A stretch of 64,000 bases of DNA from the NCBI RefSeq assembly GCF_000264995.1, contig NW_006767451.1:366502-430501 (forward strand). Direction: 5' to 3'. The notes under the pieces were generated by a model. That model was not told the DNA's origin and made no database searches. It worked only from the letters and a program-made list of their open reading frames with translations. Every line of letters starts with the position of its first letter. The stretch's first letter is position 1. This stretch comes from Punctularia strigosozonata HHB-11173 SS5. Taxonomy: Eukaryota > Basidiomycota > Agaricomycetes > Corticiales > Punctulariaceae. Position numbers and translations under genes: made by a program. Of this stretch, positions 31,303-45,055 are shown in pieces.

Positions 31303-34241
31303 TTAATTCTTCGTCGTCTTGAGCTTCTTGTTCCTCGTGGAGCTCCTCGTCTTCCTCCGCTTGTTGTTGAGCCCATTCGACTCGTCGTCGGAATCCTGCT
31401 GTTCTCCTTGGTCGACTCTCGCAGTCGTGGTGCCTGCTTCATCTCCTCGGCCTCGACCGGCGGTCCTGCGTGCAGATCGGCGAGGCCGGGCAACATGGTT
31501 GCTTGATTCCGCAATGTCGTTCCCGGCATGCGCGTCTACAGCTGGATCATCCTCGCGAACGGTGTCTTGAGCAGGTCCGGCTAGGTCGGGTGAAGTGGAA
31601 TCCTCCTCGACCGCCGCCAACAGCTGCATCTCGACCTCGGCAACGCTGTCCATCACAACAAGGCCCGAGCGGCCAGTGGACGAGAGGGGGATGGGGTTTG
31701 CGCTCGCCTCGCCTGGAGGACCAGCCATCACGGTGTCGTCGCTCCGGGCGCCATTGTCGACTTCAGGAGGGTCACAGTCGAAAACGCGCCAAGCGTACCT
31801 CAAGGCGGCTTCCGGAACATCCGCGCCTGGCCACACCGACGCCATACGAGAAAGGCCGGACCGATAGCCCGCTTCCCGGAGAGCTTGTTCTGCAGCCTGT
31901 CTAGTCGGGAGGACCGGAATGGGAGCCTGTGGAGGTCCGGGTAGCTCGTTCGGATCGGCTACGTCCACGACGATCGCCTCGCTGCGGTAGTTTTCGCAAT
32001 CATGGTCAAGGTGGTGGCCGCCCGTAAGCTGGCCGCGCAGCGTCAAGGGGCCGCGGATCAGCGCCTCCCCTAGGACCTCCACCGTCCCGTTGACTATCAC
32101 CCCGCCAGTCACGACCACGTTGCCATTAATCACCAAGCTGCCGTCGAAATTGACCTCGCCATGGATTTGGGTCGTGCGGATGACCTCTGGAATGTTGCTC
32201 TTACGGGGGCTCCCATCGCCGTTGCCAAGTATAGCGTGCTGAAGTGTGGGCGTCTCAGGAGGCTCCGTCTTTTCGGGCGGGCCAAGGTCATCGGGGCCGG
32301 CAAACTGGGGGATGGCGGTCCTCGCGGCGCTGTAGTTTCCCTTGCTGCCCTTCGTCAAGAAGTTTTGCACAAGAGGATTGTTGAAAGCGAGCGGTTCAAG
32401 TGGTTTAGCTGGAGCCAGGAACGAGTGGTCAGATGCATCCTCAAGGCTGATCCGCTGGTCGTTTTGCGGCTCCAACAGGCGTTTCAACAGTTCGCCTAAT
32501 CGGGACACGAATGAATCAGAAATGGGAGGAGGAGGAGGAGGAGGAGGAAGAGGAGGAGGAGGTGGGAGTTCACTCTCACCTGCATCACCGATCTTTTTCA
32601 TCATTTCCTCAGGTACCTTGTCCATTTGCGGCACTCTGGATAAGATGCGGGTAGGCAGTGGGCTCTTTTTCTTCTCGGAAATTAGCAGGAAAGGGCGCAT
32701 TGCGAACAACCTGTCGGATCAATGAGCCAAAAATCGCGAGAATCTGTGGGCAACGCGCACAAGAAGAACATGATTGCGCCGACGCCGAAGGACTCGCTTT
32801 TCTCGTTGTATACGTGATTCACGATATCAGGAGGTGCCCAGCCAGCGCTGCCTGCGGGCTCCTACAAATTATCCGTTTCAATTCGCTCAGTGCTAGACGA
32901 TCAATATGTACTTACGACATTCCGAGAGGGATCCTTCTTCCTTTGTCTAATAAGGCCGAAGTCGCATATCCTGACTGTAATAGAGCCTGCGTCCTTCCGG
33001 AAGACCAGTATATTCTAGGCGTGCAAGTGCATCAGTCCCACGAAATCGGTTGCGCGAAGGAGATGAGACGAACCGAGGGCTTTATGTCGCCATGCATTAT
33101 ACCCTGGGAATGCATGTACTGCAAGGAATTCTTAGCTCAACATAGCAAACACGATGGACCTAACCTACCAGAAGGCCGTCGATGATCTGGATCAACACCG
33201 AGCGAGCAAGGGGCGGCGCTAGGGGCAGAAATAGCATGTCAGGGGTCTGGAATACATGACTATCGAGGAGTACTGCTCACAGAGTGGTCCTTCGTGCATG
33301 ACGTAATCCTTCAGGGTCCCATAGGGCGCCAGCTCGGAAACCATGTCTGCAAAACAGTCAGCGTACAAACGAGGATACTAGATAAGATTACCTACAAACT
33401 CGGAGAGTTTCCGGGGCCTTGTCGTCGGTTTCAAACCAATAGTCACGCAAGGGAAGGACAGCCGGATGGTCCAGTGCTTCCCAAACGCTTAACTGTAAAG
33501 CCATGTTCTGCAGCTGCCAGGGTTTCACCTTCGTGCGCTTGATGGCAACGGCCAAAGCGTCCTCATCGTTGACGGTTTCACCAAAACGCACCACTGGAGT
33601 AGACGGTCACCGACGAGCTCAGCACAGATAAACAACATGCTCACCTCCTTGCCCTCCTTCCTTGACCATTTCGGACGCGATCTTGTAGCGGGAGGCATGA
33701 GAAGGCGATTCCACGACATCCGTCAGACAACGGAAGATGTACTCTGTCTTGCCGATGTACACGGTGGCGTCACGAGGTAAGTCGTGCCCTTTAAGCGTGA
33801 GGTACTTCTCGTAGACCTGATAGATGATTGTCAAAACGAGAGAAGGTCAACAGCAGTTGTCAGCACGCGCACCTTGATGCCCACGTCATTATGTATCGGT
33901 GTGATGCTGAACGTGATCCCTTCCGGTTTCTCGTGCATGGAAATCGAAGCGATTTTCTCAAGTGGCTCTGCGGTAATAATATGATAACAATGCGATAAGT
34001 CACTTTCCGCAAAAGAAATGTAAAGCTCACCTCGGGCATGCCTATTGGCTTGGACAAGTCCGAGCACGTCGCGACAGATGAACAACGTTGTCGACTTTTT
34101 GTTGAAGACAACATCCGGTTCACCGTCAGTACGCGACTCCAGTAAGCCCCAGTGCGTTCTACGCAGCAACTGATGCTTGATTGCGATATGGCGAGCTGCC
34201 AGCCGAGCGTCCGGCAGCAGTGTTGGAACTCGCTCAGCCAT
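31303..34241 (-). CDS. FHA + Ser/Thr kinase + bactofilin-like beta-helix protein (copy 1)
   Basis: Eleven exons: 34241-34031, 33967-33873, 33816-33645, 33593-33396, 33346-33281, 33218-33169, 33118-33074, 33014-32916, 32861-32755, 32710-32580 and 32495-31303, 788 aa. The N-terminus looks like an FHA domain (HWGLLESRTDGEPDVVFNKK; then NDVGIKVYEKYLTL and ATVYIGKTEYIFRCL). Kinase domain: ALAVAIKRTK (Lys178), YMVSELAPYGTLKDYV, YMHSQGIMHGDIKPSNILVF (Asp275; HGD, so non-RD), RICDFGLIRQRKK (297-299), EPAGSAGWAPPDIV. This FHA-kinase order recalls Chk2/Rad53. Residues about 504-551 form eight hexapeptide repeats (GNVVVT, GGVIVN, GTVEVL) like bactofilin. The tail is acidic then basic (RRSARRTAGRGRG; NKRRKTRSSTRNKKLK), suggesting the nucleus. 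All key residues are present, so it is probably active. Confidence 0.78.
32017..32160 (-). other. Hexapeptide beta-helix repeat region (copy 1)
   Basis: Eight consecutive six-residue units beginning with Gly: GEVNFD, GSLVIN, GNVVVT, GGVIVN, GTVEVL, GEALIR, GPLTLR, GQLTGG. Alternating aliphatic positions fit a beta-solenoid such as bactofilin or hexapeptide folds. Confidence 0.7.
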
Positions 34242-34839
34242 GCTGGCGAAACGCGAGTTTGGGGGGCCGAGACCAAGGAGGCTTGGACCTCAATTTATAC
34301 TCATTTGACAAAGTCCCGTTGAGGCCACTGCTCGACAGTGGCCTTGTAAGATCTCGATGTTGTGGCGAAGACAATTGTCTGGGACTCTGGCCTGGTCCGC
34401 GTTGCACGCCAGAACTCCTTAGCCAGTGATGAGAGAAGAAGAATCAATTGCAAAGCCTCTAAACCATGGTTGCAGCTGTGTCTTTCGCAAGAATCTAGCA
34501 TCGAGGGTGGTATTGTGATGTTGGCGATCGCGAGTTGGTCGTCGTGGTGGCTCCTCTCGATTGAGCCATGTTCGATGATCGCCACGTTGCTGCGCGCCCG
34601 GCAACGCCACTCGCATTGCACAAGCTGCACGCAATTGCCCAGCTCACAGAATGTATCTATATCGTCCTGTTCGTCCAGGGCGACGGCAAGCTGCTCATCA
34701 GGCGGATGCGATGAGGCGGCAAGTTTTCAAGGCGCGTTCGGGAGCTCCTCACGACTGATTACTTGAATTGTAATACTCAAGCCAACCTCTGTCCTATTGA
34801 AAGGATGAGAGGACAATGCCGAGAACCAATTATTGCTAG
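34242..34839. other. Spacer within cassette copy 1
   Basis: 598 bp between the kinase start and the stop of the cysteine-pair gene, both on the minus strand. A minus ORF 34301-34630 has no counterpart with conserved frame in copy 2, so it is not called. Confidence 0.35.
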
Positions 34840-36438
34840 CTATTCGTTGAGCGCGTCATAGTCAATCAAAGCTGTCCAAGGTACAGATGCTCGTCCAGTG
34901 CCGTTGACGATTTTGGGGTCAGCCGTGCTGTCGCTGGGCCTCTCCTCCAATTCCTCGGCAGGTATCCACCTGTAATGGTCAAGAACCAGATACCGCCACT
35001 GTCTTCGCTCCTCATCCCATTCCGCCATCTCATCCTCTGCACGATTTTCATATACAGGGCACCCGTCCTCCTTAGCTGCAGGCAATACAACATCAATGAT
35101 CCAAGGTGGAAAAGTCCGCATGGCCCTGAGAATACAATTCCCGCATCGCCCCGATCCGATGTGCCAGCGCTCCAAATCGACGAGAACGCTGGCAGGTAGG
35201 TGTTGAAATTGGACTGTGAACTGCTGTTTGAACACCCTCGGAGTTCTTGGACGAAGAGGTACTGGGAGGCCAGGAAGGTTGTCCACGAACGCGTCTTCGT
35301 GTCTATGAGCAAGCATATCTTGAACGTCTCTTTCCTTCCTCATAAGGCGCCCGGGATGAAACTCGGGCGTTGACCATGCATCGCTCATATCGTGGAATTG
35401 GAATCCTTGTGCATCCGCGCCGATACGAGGCCTCGGACGCGTAAACGCGGTCTCCTGGATGCGCGACCGTTGATTCGATGTAGGTCGGCACGTACAGCAA
35501 CTCTTGTTCTCCAGCGGATCCGCGTCAATCAACGCGTCAAGTACAGGGCGGAGAGTGTCGTCTGCTGCGCGCTTCCCGCTGCCATTGGCTCGCGCTTGTT
35601 TGAGTGCAGCAAGGACAGTCTGCAGGTCCGTACCCGTGACGCTGCTCGCCGGTTCGGCAAGCGATGTGACGTTGTCGTTCACGAGGGTTCTGTTCAAGGC
35701 ATCGTAAGTCCATGCGCGGCAGAGAACACGGAACGTAGGACGCACGGATGAGTTTGAACCCCACGACATTGGCGAGTGCTCCTGTCCTGCGAGGATGATA
35801 CTCGTCGCGCGTCGAGCGTCTCGACGCCTTGCATCAGATTCTGCACGCCCTCCGTAGCGCGCGCTATCGCTGTTTCTGTTTTCGTCAGAAGCTTGTGAAC
35901 CACGCTAGCTTCGTGTCGCATCTTCTTCAGCTCATTCGCAGCGCGCACGGCTTGCCTAACTCTACGAGATTGCTGCCGCGAGCTGCCCGTCACAGCATCG
36001 TCGCTCGTGCGACGACATTTGGAACTGCGTTCCTCAGGATCAGGAGATGTGGGTCGTTTGGCGGAATGTCGAGGGCGGGGAGGGACGTCATCGTCGGGAA
36101 CTTCTTTTCGCGGGCGAGGAGGAGCTTTGGCTTTACGAGTTGCGTGAGCCGATTGAGGGAGTGCAGCGAAAGCTCGAGGGTTGGCTTCGCGGCGACGGCG
36201 GAGATTGTATATCGGTTCCGTACTACCTGTGAGGTCGACAATGAACGGGCATGCATGGTTATAACGAGAAGAATTTGCGCGTACCGGATGCAACTTGCGA
36301 GGTCATGTTTCCCAAATAATTCGCAGCATCATGCCACCCAATAAATGTAGATGCTGTACGTTCTGCCGAGCGCGCAGTGCGCTTGGTCAATTTGGGAGTG
36401 CTAGATCCCAACGGATAGTTCTGAGCTGGTCGTTTCAT
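34840..36438 (-). CDS. Unknown nuclear-looking protein with Cys pairs (copy 1)
   Basis: Three exons: 36438-36285, 36226-35746 and 35689-34840, 494 aa. I do not recognise the family. The start at 36438 (MKRPAQ) was chosen because copy 2 has MKRRAQ and the N-terminus aligns from there. Parts: basic Pro-rich region with possible nuclear signals (KRPTSPDPEERSSKCRRTS), an amphipathic helix (AANELKKMRHEASVVHKLLT), then a conserved half with CCTCRPTSNQR and RCGNCILRAMRTFPPW, which could bind metal, and FKQQFTVQFQHLPASV, CPVYENRAEDEMAEWDEERR and VLDHYRWIPAEELEERPSD near the end. It sits about 600 bp upstream of the FHA-kinase on the same strand, and the pair is duplicated together. That hints at a shared role but does not prove it. 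Confidence 0.7.
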
Positions 36439-37446
36439 GTCTCGTCCGTTCCTTGTCGGGTTGTTCGCCCCAGTTTAAGAAGATACAGTTCTCACTACAG
36501 CTCAGGTACTCAGAGAATATTAGCGGTAACAAGTTTCAATGGATGAAACAAGCCTTTTGTTGCGTATCCGGTCGACTTGACGCTGCTCGCAGCTCAACGA
36601 GCTCCTTTGCCGGGCCGGTTTGGTCCCACGTGACACTGTGGACTCGTGGGCGCGCGACGCGACGCGACGCACTTGCTAGTCTACGCTAGCCTGCCATCGT
36701 CGATGTCTACGGTTTCCTTCGTGAATAGTTCTGCAGGACTACATCGTACGTCTCTCTGGGGAGGGAGAACGAGTTTCGTTATCGGAGCCGCAGCTGATGG
36801 AATACAAGTATTGATTGCACTGGTACACCTTCGCATTGTCCGACATTGTGACCTCGACTCGACCAAGCTCGACTGAGCGCCTTGCTCGACCGTGACAAAA
36901 GAGCACAATACACACAATTGAAACTCACATGACAAGGCACTATTTCTATACTGTTCTCTCGATACGCCAAGAAGACGCAGCTCGTAGACTTGTTCAACGC
37001 AAGCTGCAGTAGGCTCAGACAGCAGATGATCGCGAAAGCTAGTTTTGTTTCCACTCATCTCATCGGCTTTGCCGAGTGCGAATGTGTAGCCTCGTGGCCT
37101 TCAAGAAGGGAACAACATCCGCCCTTCTCATTGGCTCCTCGTCTCCGGTTCTACTTGGGCGGCTGCTGGTGGACCGTGCCAATGTTTCATCGTTGCTGAA
37201 ATTTCCGGCCATCTCACGGAGCTGAAGACTCCATACATAGACGCTTCATGATCGAGACGACATTCCGAATGCAAGCTCAACGTATGCGCGATGGAAGGCG
37301 ACACCACTGAAACCGGTGTGAGACTTTCCCTTGTTAGTGCCGTCGATTTCAAAATCCCTCCTGTACTATAGTATTAGATGACTGCTGATATGAAAACGAT
37401 GGTAGGGTGTGATCCTATTCGCGATTCACCTTTCCGGGCTCCTCGC
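36439..37446. other. Intergenic region
   Basis: About 1 kb. The first 430 bp resemble 47155-47620 (for instance GGATGAAACAAGCC), so this is the upstream region of the duplicated cassette. The rest shows no gene. Confidence 0.4.
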
Positions 37447-39963
<2,517 letters not shown>

Positions 39964-40179
39964 NNNNNNNNNNNNNNNNNNNNNNNNNNNNNNNNNNNNN
40001 NNNNNNNNNNNNNNNNNNNNNNNNNNNNNNNNNNNNNNNNNNNNNNNNNNNNNNNNNNNNNNNNNNNNNNNNNNNNNNNNNNNNNNNNNNNNNNNNNNNN
40101 NNNNNNNNNNNNNNNNNNNNNNNNNNNNNNNNNNNNNNNNNNNNNNNNNNNNNNNNNNNNNNNNNNNNNNNNNNNNNNN
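39964..40179. other. Assembly gap (216 N)
   Basis: Run of N. Sequence across it is unknown, and the order of the flanks depends on the assembler. Confidence 1.
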
Positions 40180-40425
40180 GGTATCGCGGGCTTGACGTCG
40201 AGATGCAATCATTTGCCTTTGTGCCAACACAGTAGCATGGCGTGCACGACGGAGTGGGGGTAGTAGTTCGTGCCGCCGGTGTCGCTGAAGGTGAAGAGGA
40301 AAATGCATCGGGTCATTTATTTCGTTTGACAGACGGATCTGTGACATACACGCGGTTGTGTATGCTGTACTGTAGTAGCGGTAGAAAATACAACGATTCT
40401 TACCGCACGCCATGGTCGCCAACGC
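40180..40425. other. Unplaced 246-bp segment between gap and repeat
   Basis: Unlike anything else in the window. No family recognised. On the minus strand it continues the monooxygenase 5' fragment into an unrelated frame. Confidence 0.5.
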
Positions 40426-40560
40426 GAGCTTGTGCAGTAGGTAAACTCCGCCGAAGCCGGCACCAACAATGAGCACATCGACCTCCAGATGATCCACATA
40501 GCTGTCGGCATGTTCATCCCTCGGCGGCTGTTCCGAACCGATGTCTCTGCGGAATGGCAT
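40426..40560 (-). pseudogene. Truncated 5' end of the Baeyer-Villiger monooxygenase
   Basis: The first 45 codons ([11 protein letters not shown] to VYLLHKL) are identical to those at 39231-39097, then the sequence changes abruptly. It cannot encode an enzyme. It is either a real partial duplication or a product of a failed contig overlap beside the gap; I favour the latter. Confidence 0.8.
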
Positions 40561-41292
40561 AACTCTAGAGTGAAATGCGCTGCAAATTGCGCGACGAAGC
40601 GATAATACTAAGTGACTCGGTGCAGCTTTCGGGAGCGAACGAGTGGCCTCAAGTGGGGCAGTCTCGACTCATATATACGCGTGGTGACCTTCTCGATGTG
40701 CTTCCCCAGCATGAGGTCCATCTCCCGCTTACACGTAGGCCGCCTTCTTCCAATGCGATGATCACCCACTTCTGTGTGGGCCGTGACGGGCTTGAGAATG
40801 CATGCCGGTACGACAAGTAGCCTATCCCCCAGGAGAACATATCTGAACTATAAGTACATCCAAGATCTTGTTCGCGAAGCACGGACGTACAACTTCGGAA
40901 AGACGCTCTCACTTCCGTGAGTACCTCGCGGTGGCGAAGTTGCCGTTCGGCGCGAATGACACATTCTGATGTTACCCAGCGGATACATGATGCTTTCGGT
41001 GGTGCGCGCCCTCGCCTTCCTCATCTTCGTGGCGATGGGTCGAACATCGCACGACCCGGCCGACGGGTTCTTGAGCTCCTTTATACATGCAGAGCTCGCT
41101 CACTCCCTTTTCCTAGGCGCAGCGAACCCATGTCGGCGGAAGGAGAGAATGGTCAGGCATGTTTTTGCGTATCACCTGTGAGATGGTCGGTGACTGGATA
41201 CGGAGCATAAATATAATGAGTGTACCTTCCACAGAAATGTTGAAGCGTCATGCGCCGGAGTCCGGACGACAGCTCATAGTCATACGTTTGAG
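40426..41292. repeat. 867-bp identical direct repeat, copy 2
   Basis: Second copy of 39097-39963. It ends where unique sequence resumes (after CATACGTTTGAG). Confidence 0.9.
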
Positions 41293-41597
41293 GTGTCCTT
41301 GAATTCTCTCCAGTATCTCATTGCACTCCTTCTGCGAGTCCCTCCTACTCTTCCCGCTCAGATCGACAGGCATGGACATGGAGGAAATAGTGCCTGTTCC
41401 GGATCCCATCGTACAAGGTTCGCGAAAAGAGGTAGTCGTAACTAGTTCCGAGGGATCCGTTCTCCTAGATATTCACCTGCGCCGGAAACGACGCATTTGC
41501 TCTTGGCTCCGCGACGGACATTTCGAGAAAACGGCGGAGGCGTGAACAGGGAAAGCAGCCCAAACTGAGTCAGCTTCTCCCGTCTGAATCACGCGTC
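41293..41597. other. Spacer before duplication copy 2
   Basis: A plus frame from ATG 41372 (MDMEEIVPVPDP...) to 41545 looks weakly protein-like but has no recognisable motif and no counterpart in copy 1. Confidence 0.25.
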
Positions 41598-41623
41598 ATC
41601 GAAACCCATTGGACGCGTCGAGG

Positions 41624-41737
41624 TACTCATCGAACTCATCGATTGCATTGTCGGACTCCTCTCAGTCTCAATCCTGGTCGTCCCAAACCCGCCCCAACGG
41701 CAACATGCCCGGTCTCAGTTGTGTAGGTGGTGGATAA
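41624..41737 (+). other. Conserved Ser-rich coding tail (copy 2)
   Basis: Frame ends at the TAA 41735-41737: RYSSNSSIALSD, then SSQSQSWSSQTRPNGNMPGL, then a Gly tail. It keeps the frame of 30838-30952. Confidence 0.35.
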
Positions 41738-42097
41738 CACGAGTTTCATTACAACATAAGGCATAAAATACATGCAGGGAGCATAGCATCATCAAGGAGC
41801 GACTGGCAGGCGTACATCCGTGTATCCGATTTTGTAGAATATAGAAGTCAAGAATCAGGGGGACTGTCATCAAACCAGTCGTTCGTGTATGCGGCTGAAG
41901 TCGGAAGACGGTGGAAATAAGGAACGGGGAGTGATAGCCCACGAGAAAGCCTTCCGTGTTTGCGGCTTCGTGGATAAAGGAAAGAGAAAAGAGGGAAAGA
42001 GACTGTCCAACCTCGATGCGGCCATTCGTGTATGCGGCTTGACACAGAGGAAGATATATTCGATCAGGCCCTGTTCGGCCTGAATCGATGTAACACG

Positions 42098-45055
42098 TCA
42101 ATTCTTCGTCGTCTTGAGCTTCTTGTTCCTGGTGGAGCTCCTCGTCTTCCTCCGCTTGTTGTTGAGCCCATTCGACTCGTCGTCGGAATCCTGCTGTTCT
42201 CCTTGGTCGACTCTCGCACTCGTGGTGCCTGCTTCATCTCCTCGGCCTTGACCGGCGGTCCTCCGTGCAGATCGGCGAGGCCGGATAGCATGGTTGCTTG
42301 ATTCTGCGATTTCGTTCCGGGCATACGCGTCCACAGCTGCACCACCCTCGCGTTCGGTGCCTTGCGAAGGTCCGGCCAGGTCGGGGGAACTGGCATCATC
42401 ACCTACTGCCGCCGAAAGCCGCATCTCCACCTCAGCAACGTTATCCATCGCAAGAAGATCGGCGCCGCTGGTGGACGAGCGCGGGATAGGGTTTGCACTC
42501 GCTTCTCCTGGAGCACCAGCCATCACGGTGTCATCGCTCCGAGCGTCATCGTCGACCTCAGGAAAACCATAGTCGGCATCCGGAACCTCCGTGCCTGGCC
42601 AAACCGACGCCATAAGCGAAAGGCCGGATCGGTAGCCCTGAGTTGCAGCCCGTCTCTCCGGGGCAAACGGGACGGGAGTCTGTGACGGCTCCGGCAGCTC
42701 GTCCGGATCGATCGACTCGTCATGGCTGTCGGAGTTGCTGGCTTCATCTTCCGCGTTCGTCTCGCTGCGGTAATTTTCGCAATCGTGGTCGAGAGGATGC
42801 AGGCCCATGAGCTGGCCGTGCACCGTGAAGGGGCCGCGAACCTTCGCCTCTCCTAGGACTTCCACCGCCCCGATGACTACCACCTTGCCAGTGACGACCA
42901 CGTTACCATGAACCACCAGGTTGCCATCGAGCTCGACGTCGCCACGGATCTCGTTCACGCCGGTGCTCCCAACCTCAGAAACGGTGCTGGCTAGCTCACG
43001 GGGGCTCCGAACCAGATTGCCGAGTACACCGGGCTGACGTCTAGGCGTCTCGGGAGGCTCCGTCGTTGCGGGAGGCCCAAGGTCGTTAACGCCGATAAAC
43101 TCGGGTATCGGGGTCCCAGCGGCGCTGTAGTTTCCCTTGCCGTCCTTGTTCGAAAGGAAGTTCTGCACGAGAGGGTTGTTGAAAGCGAGTAGTTCGAACG
43201 GTCTAGTGGGAACCAGGAACGGATGGTCGGAAGCGTCCTCCAGGCTGATCCGCTTGCAGTTTTGCGGCTCCATCAGGCGTTTTAATAGATCTTGGCCTAC
43301 GAATCACCAATAAATCAGAAGTTGGAGGAGGAGGAGGCGGAAGTCCAGTTTTACCGGCATCACCAATGTCTTTCATCATTTCCGGAGTGACCTGGTCTAT
43401 CTGTGGCACTCGGGTTGAGATGCGGGTGGGCAGTGGGCTCCGTTTTTTCTCTCGAAGCAGCAGGAAGGGGCGCATTGCGAACAACCTGCCATAACAATGA
43501 GATACAGGATCGCCAGAACTTGTGAACAGCACGCACAAGAAGAACATGATCGCGCCAACGCCGAAGGACTCGCTCTTCTCGTTGTACACGTGATTCAAAA
43601 TATCAGGAGGGGCCCAGCCAGCGCTGCCGGCGGGTTCCTACAAATGACTCAATTCAGACTGGCTCGCTGCGAGGTGAGCGATGTGTACTTACAACATCCA
43701 AAAAGGGATCCCTCTTCCTTTGCTTAACAAGGCCGAAATCACAGATCTTGACTGCAATGGAGTCTGCGTCCTTGTGGAAGACAAGCACATTCTGGTTGCG
43801 GTGCATCAGCGCCGCGAGGTCGGTGTTGGGAAAGAGACGGGACGAACGGAGGGCTTCAAATCACAATGCATTATACCCTGGGAATGCATATACTGCAACA
43901 ATTCTGAGCTGAGCAAAGCATACACGATCGACTCAACTCACGAGGAGGCCGTCAATGATCTGAGTCAGCACCAAACGAGCGAGGGCCGGGGCTGCGGGAA
44001 ATAACGATGTCACGGGTCTGGAGTGCATGGTTCATAAGGATTATTGCTCACAGAGAGGTCCTTCGTTTTGTATGCAATCTTCTAGGGTGCCAAAGGCTGC
44101 GAGCGCGGAGACCGTGTCTTGTGGGACAGTCAGCGCATGTTCACAGCAATAGACTTCGTACCATTACTCACAGACTTCGACGACATCGGGTTTACTGTCG
44201 TCGGTCTCAATCCACCAGTCATGCAAGCGAAGGATCGCGGGATGATCCAGCGATTCCCAGATGCTCAGCTCCAATGCTATGTTCTGCAACTGTCGATATT
44301 GCACATCCATGCGCTTGATAGCGACAGCGTATTCGCGCTGGTTGCCAACGGTTTTCCCGAATTGGACGACTAAGTGCGGAGTTCATTAACGAGCCTCGTC
44401 CTAATGATAGGCGACGCTCACCTCCTTGTCCGCCTGCCTTCGCTAATCCGTGCCTAATCTGGTAGCGAGAAGCATGAGAGGGAGGTTCATCAACATCCGT
44501 TAAGGAACGGAAGATGTACTCTGTACCAGCTGGATAAGCCGACTTGGAGGTGAGTCACAATGAGGTACGGACCTGTCTTGCCAATGTACACAGTGGAGTC
44601 GCGGGGCAAGGTGTACTCTTCGGGCTTGAGGAATTCATCGTTCACCTGATAGAAGATCGTGAGATAGAGGAAACCGATCGCAGTAACGGTGGCGCACCTT
44701 GATCCCATAGAGGTCATTGGCCGGCGTGATCTTGAATGTCTCCGTCCCCTGGTCCCCCTGCTTGGAAATAGTGACGATGGTTTGGAATGACTCTGTAGTA
44801 GTGAGTGATCAGATGCATTTCGTGCGAGATCATGTACTACTCACCTGGGACATCATTGCTGGCTCGAACGAGTCCAGCCGTGTCGCGGCAGACCAGCCAA
44901 GTTGACGATGACTTGTTGAAGATGACGTCTGGTTCTCCGTTGGTGCGAGACTCTAGTAGTCCCCAGTGGGTCCTGTGTAGCAACTGGTGCTTGATTGCGA
45001 TATGTCGGGCAGCAAGCCTGGCGTCCGCCAGCAGGGTTGGGACGCGTTCAGCCAT
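42098..45055 (-). CDS. FHA + Ser/Thr kinase + bactofilin-like beta-helix protein (copy 2)
   Basis: Twelve exons: 45055-44845, 44792-44698, 44645-44573, 44520-44422, 44369-44172, 44117-44052, 43991-43942, 43892-43848, 43791-43693, 43637-43531, 43485-43355 and 43296-42098, 790 aa. FHA-like part: HWGLLESRTNGEPDVIFNKS, then LYGIKVNDEFLKPEEYTLPR and TVYIGKTEYIFRSL, a clear FHA-style end. Kinase: EYAVAIKRMD, HCDLKPSNVLVF, KICDFGLVKQRKR, GWAPPDIL-type activation segment. Catalytic Asp kept, preceded by Cys (HCD, non-RD). Residues about 510-557 hold the hexapeptide helix (GNLVVH, GNVVVT, GKVVVI, GAVEVL). The basic tail ends like copy 1. Compared with copy 1 it has one extra intron (44572-44521) and a GC donor after 43531. 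No break was found. Confidence 0.75.
42800..42943 (-). other. Hexapeptide beta-helix repeat region (copy 2)
   Basis: Eight units: GDVELD, GNLVVH, GNVVVT, GKVVVI, GAVEVL, GEAKVR, GPFTVH, GQLMGL. The Gly spacing is preserved relative to copy 1 despite many substitutions. Confidence 0.7.
44521..44572 (-). other. Intron present only in kinase copy 2
   Basis: 52-nt intron, GTCCGTACC to GGTACAG. Copy 1 reads straight across the same place (GGCAAGACAGAGTACATC). The length is not a multiple of three, so removal is required to keep the frame. Confidence 0.75.

Larger units (their letters stand above)
30828..36870. repeat. Segmental duplication, copy 1
   Basis: About 6 kb that is similar in order, strand and sequence to 41598-47622: Ser-rich tail, FHA-kinase gene and the cysteine-pair gene. 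Similarity starts at the block CGAAACCC near 30828 and fades near 36870 upstream of the cysteine-pair gene. Protein sequences differ at many positions, so the duplication is not recent. Confidence 0.85.

Noticed and set aside
32496-32579. Poly-proline stretch (PPPPPLPPPPPPPP) in kinase copy 1
   Set aside because: It is the pyrimidine-rich intron between 32580 and 32495. Removing it restores the frame and aligns with copy 2.
33010-33020. Apparent stop codon inside the kinase catalytic loop of copy 1
   Set aside because: The TAG is the acceptor of an intron (donor at 33073). Joined exons read HGDIKPSNILVF.
43297-43354. Frameshift in kinase copy 2 relative to copy 1
   Set aside because: The difference falls in the corresponding intron, so both copies are in frame after splicing.
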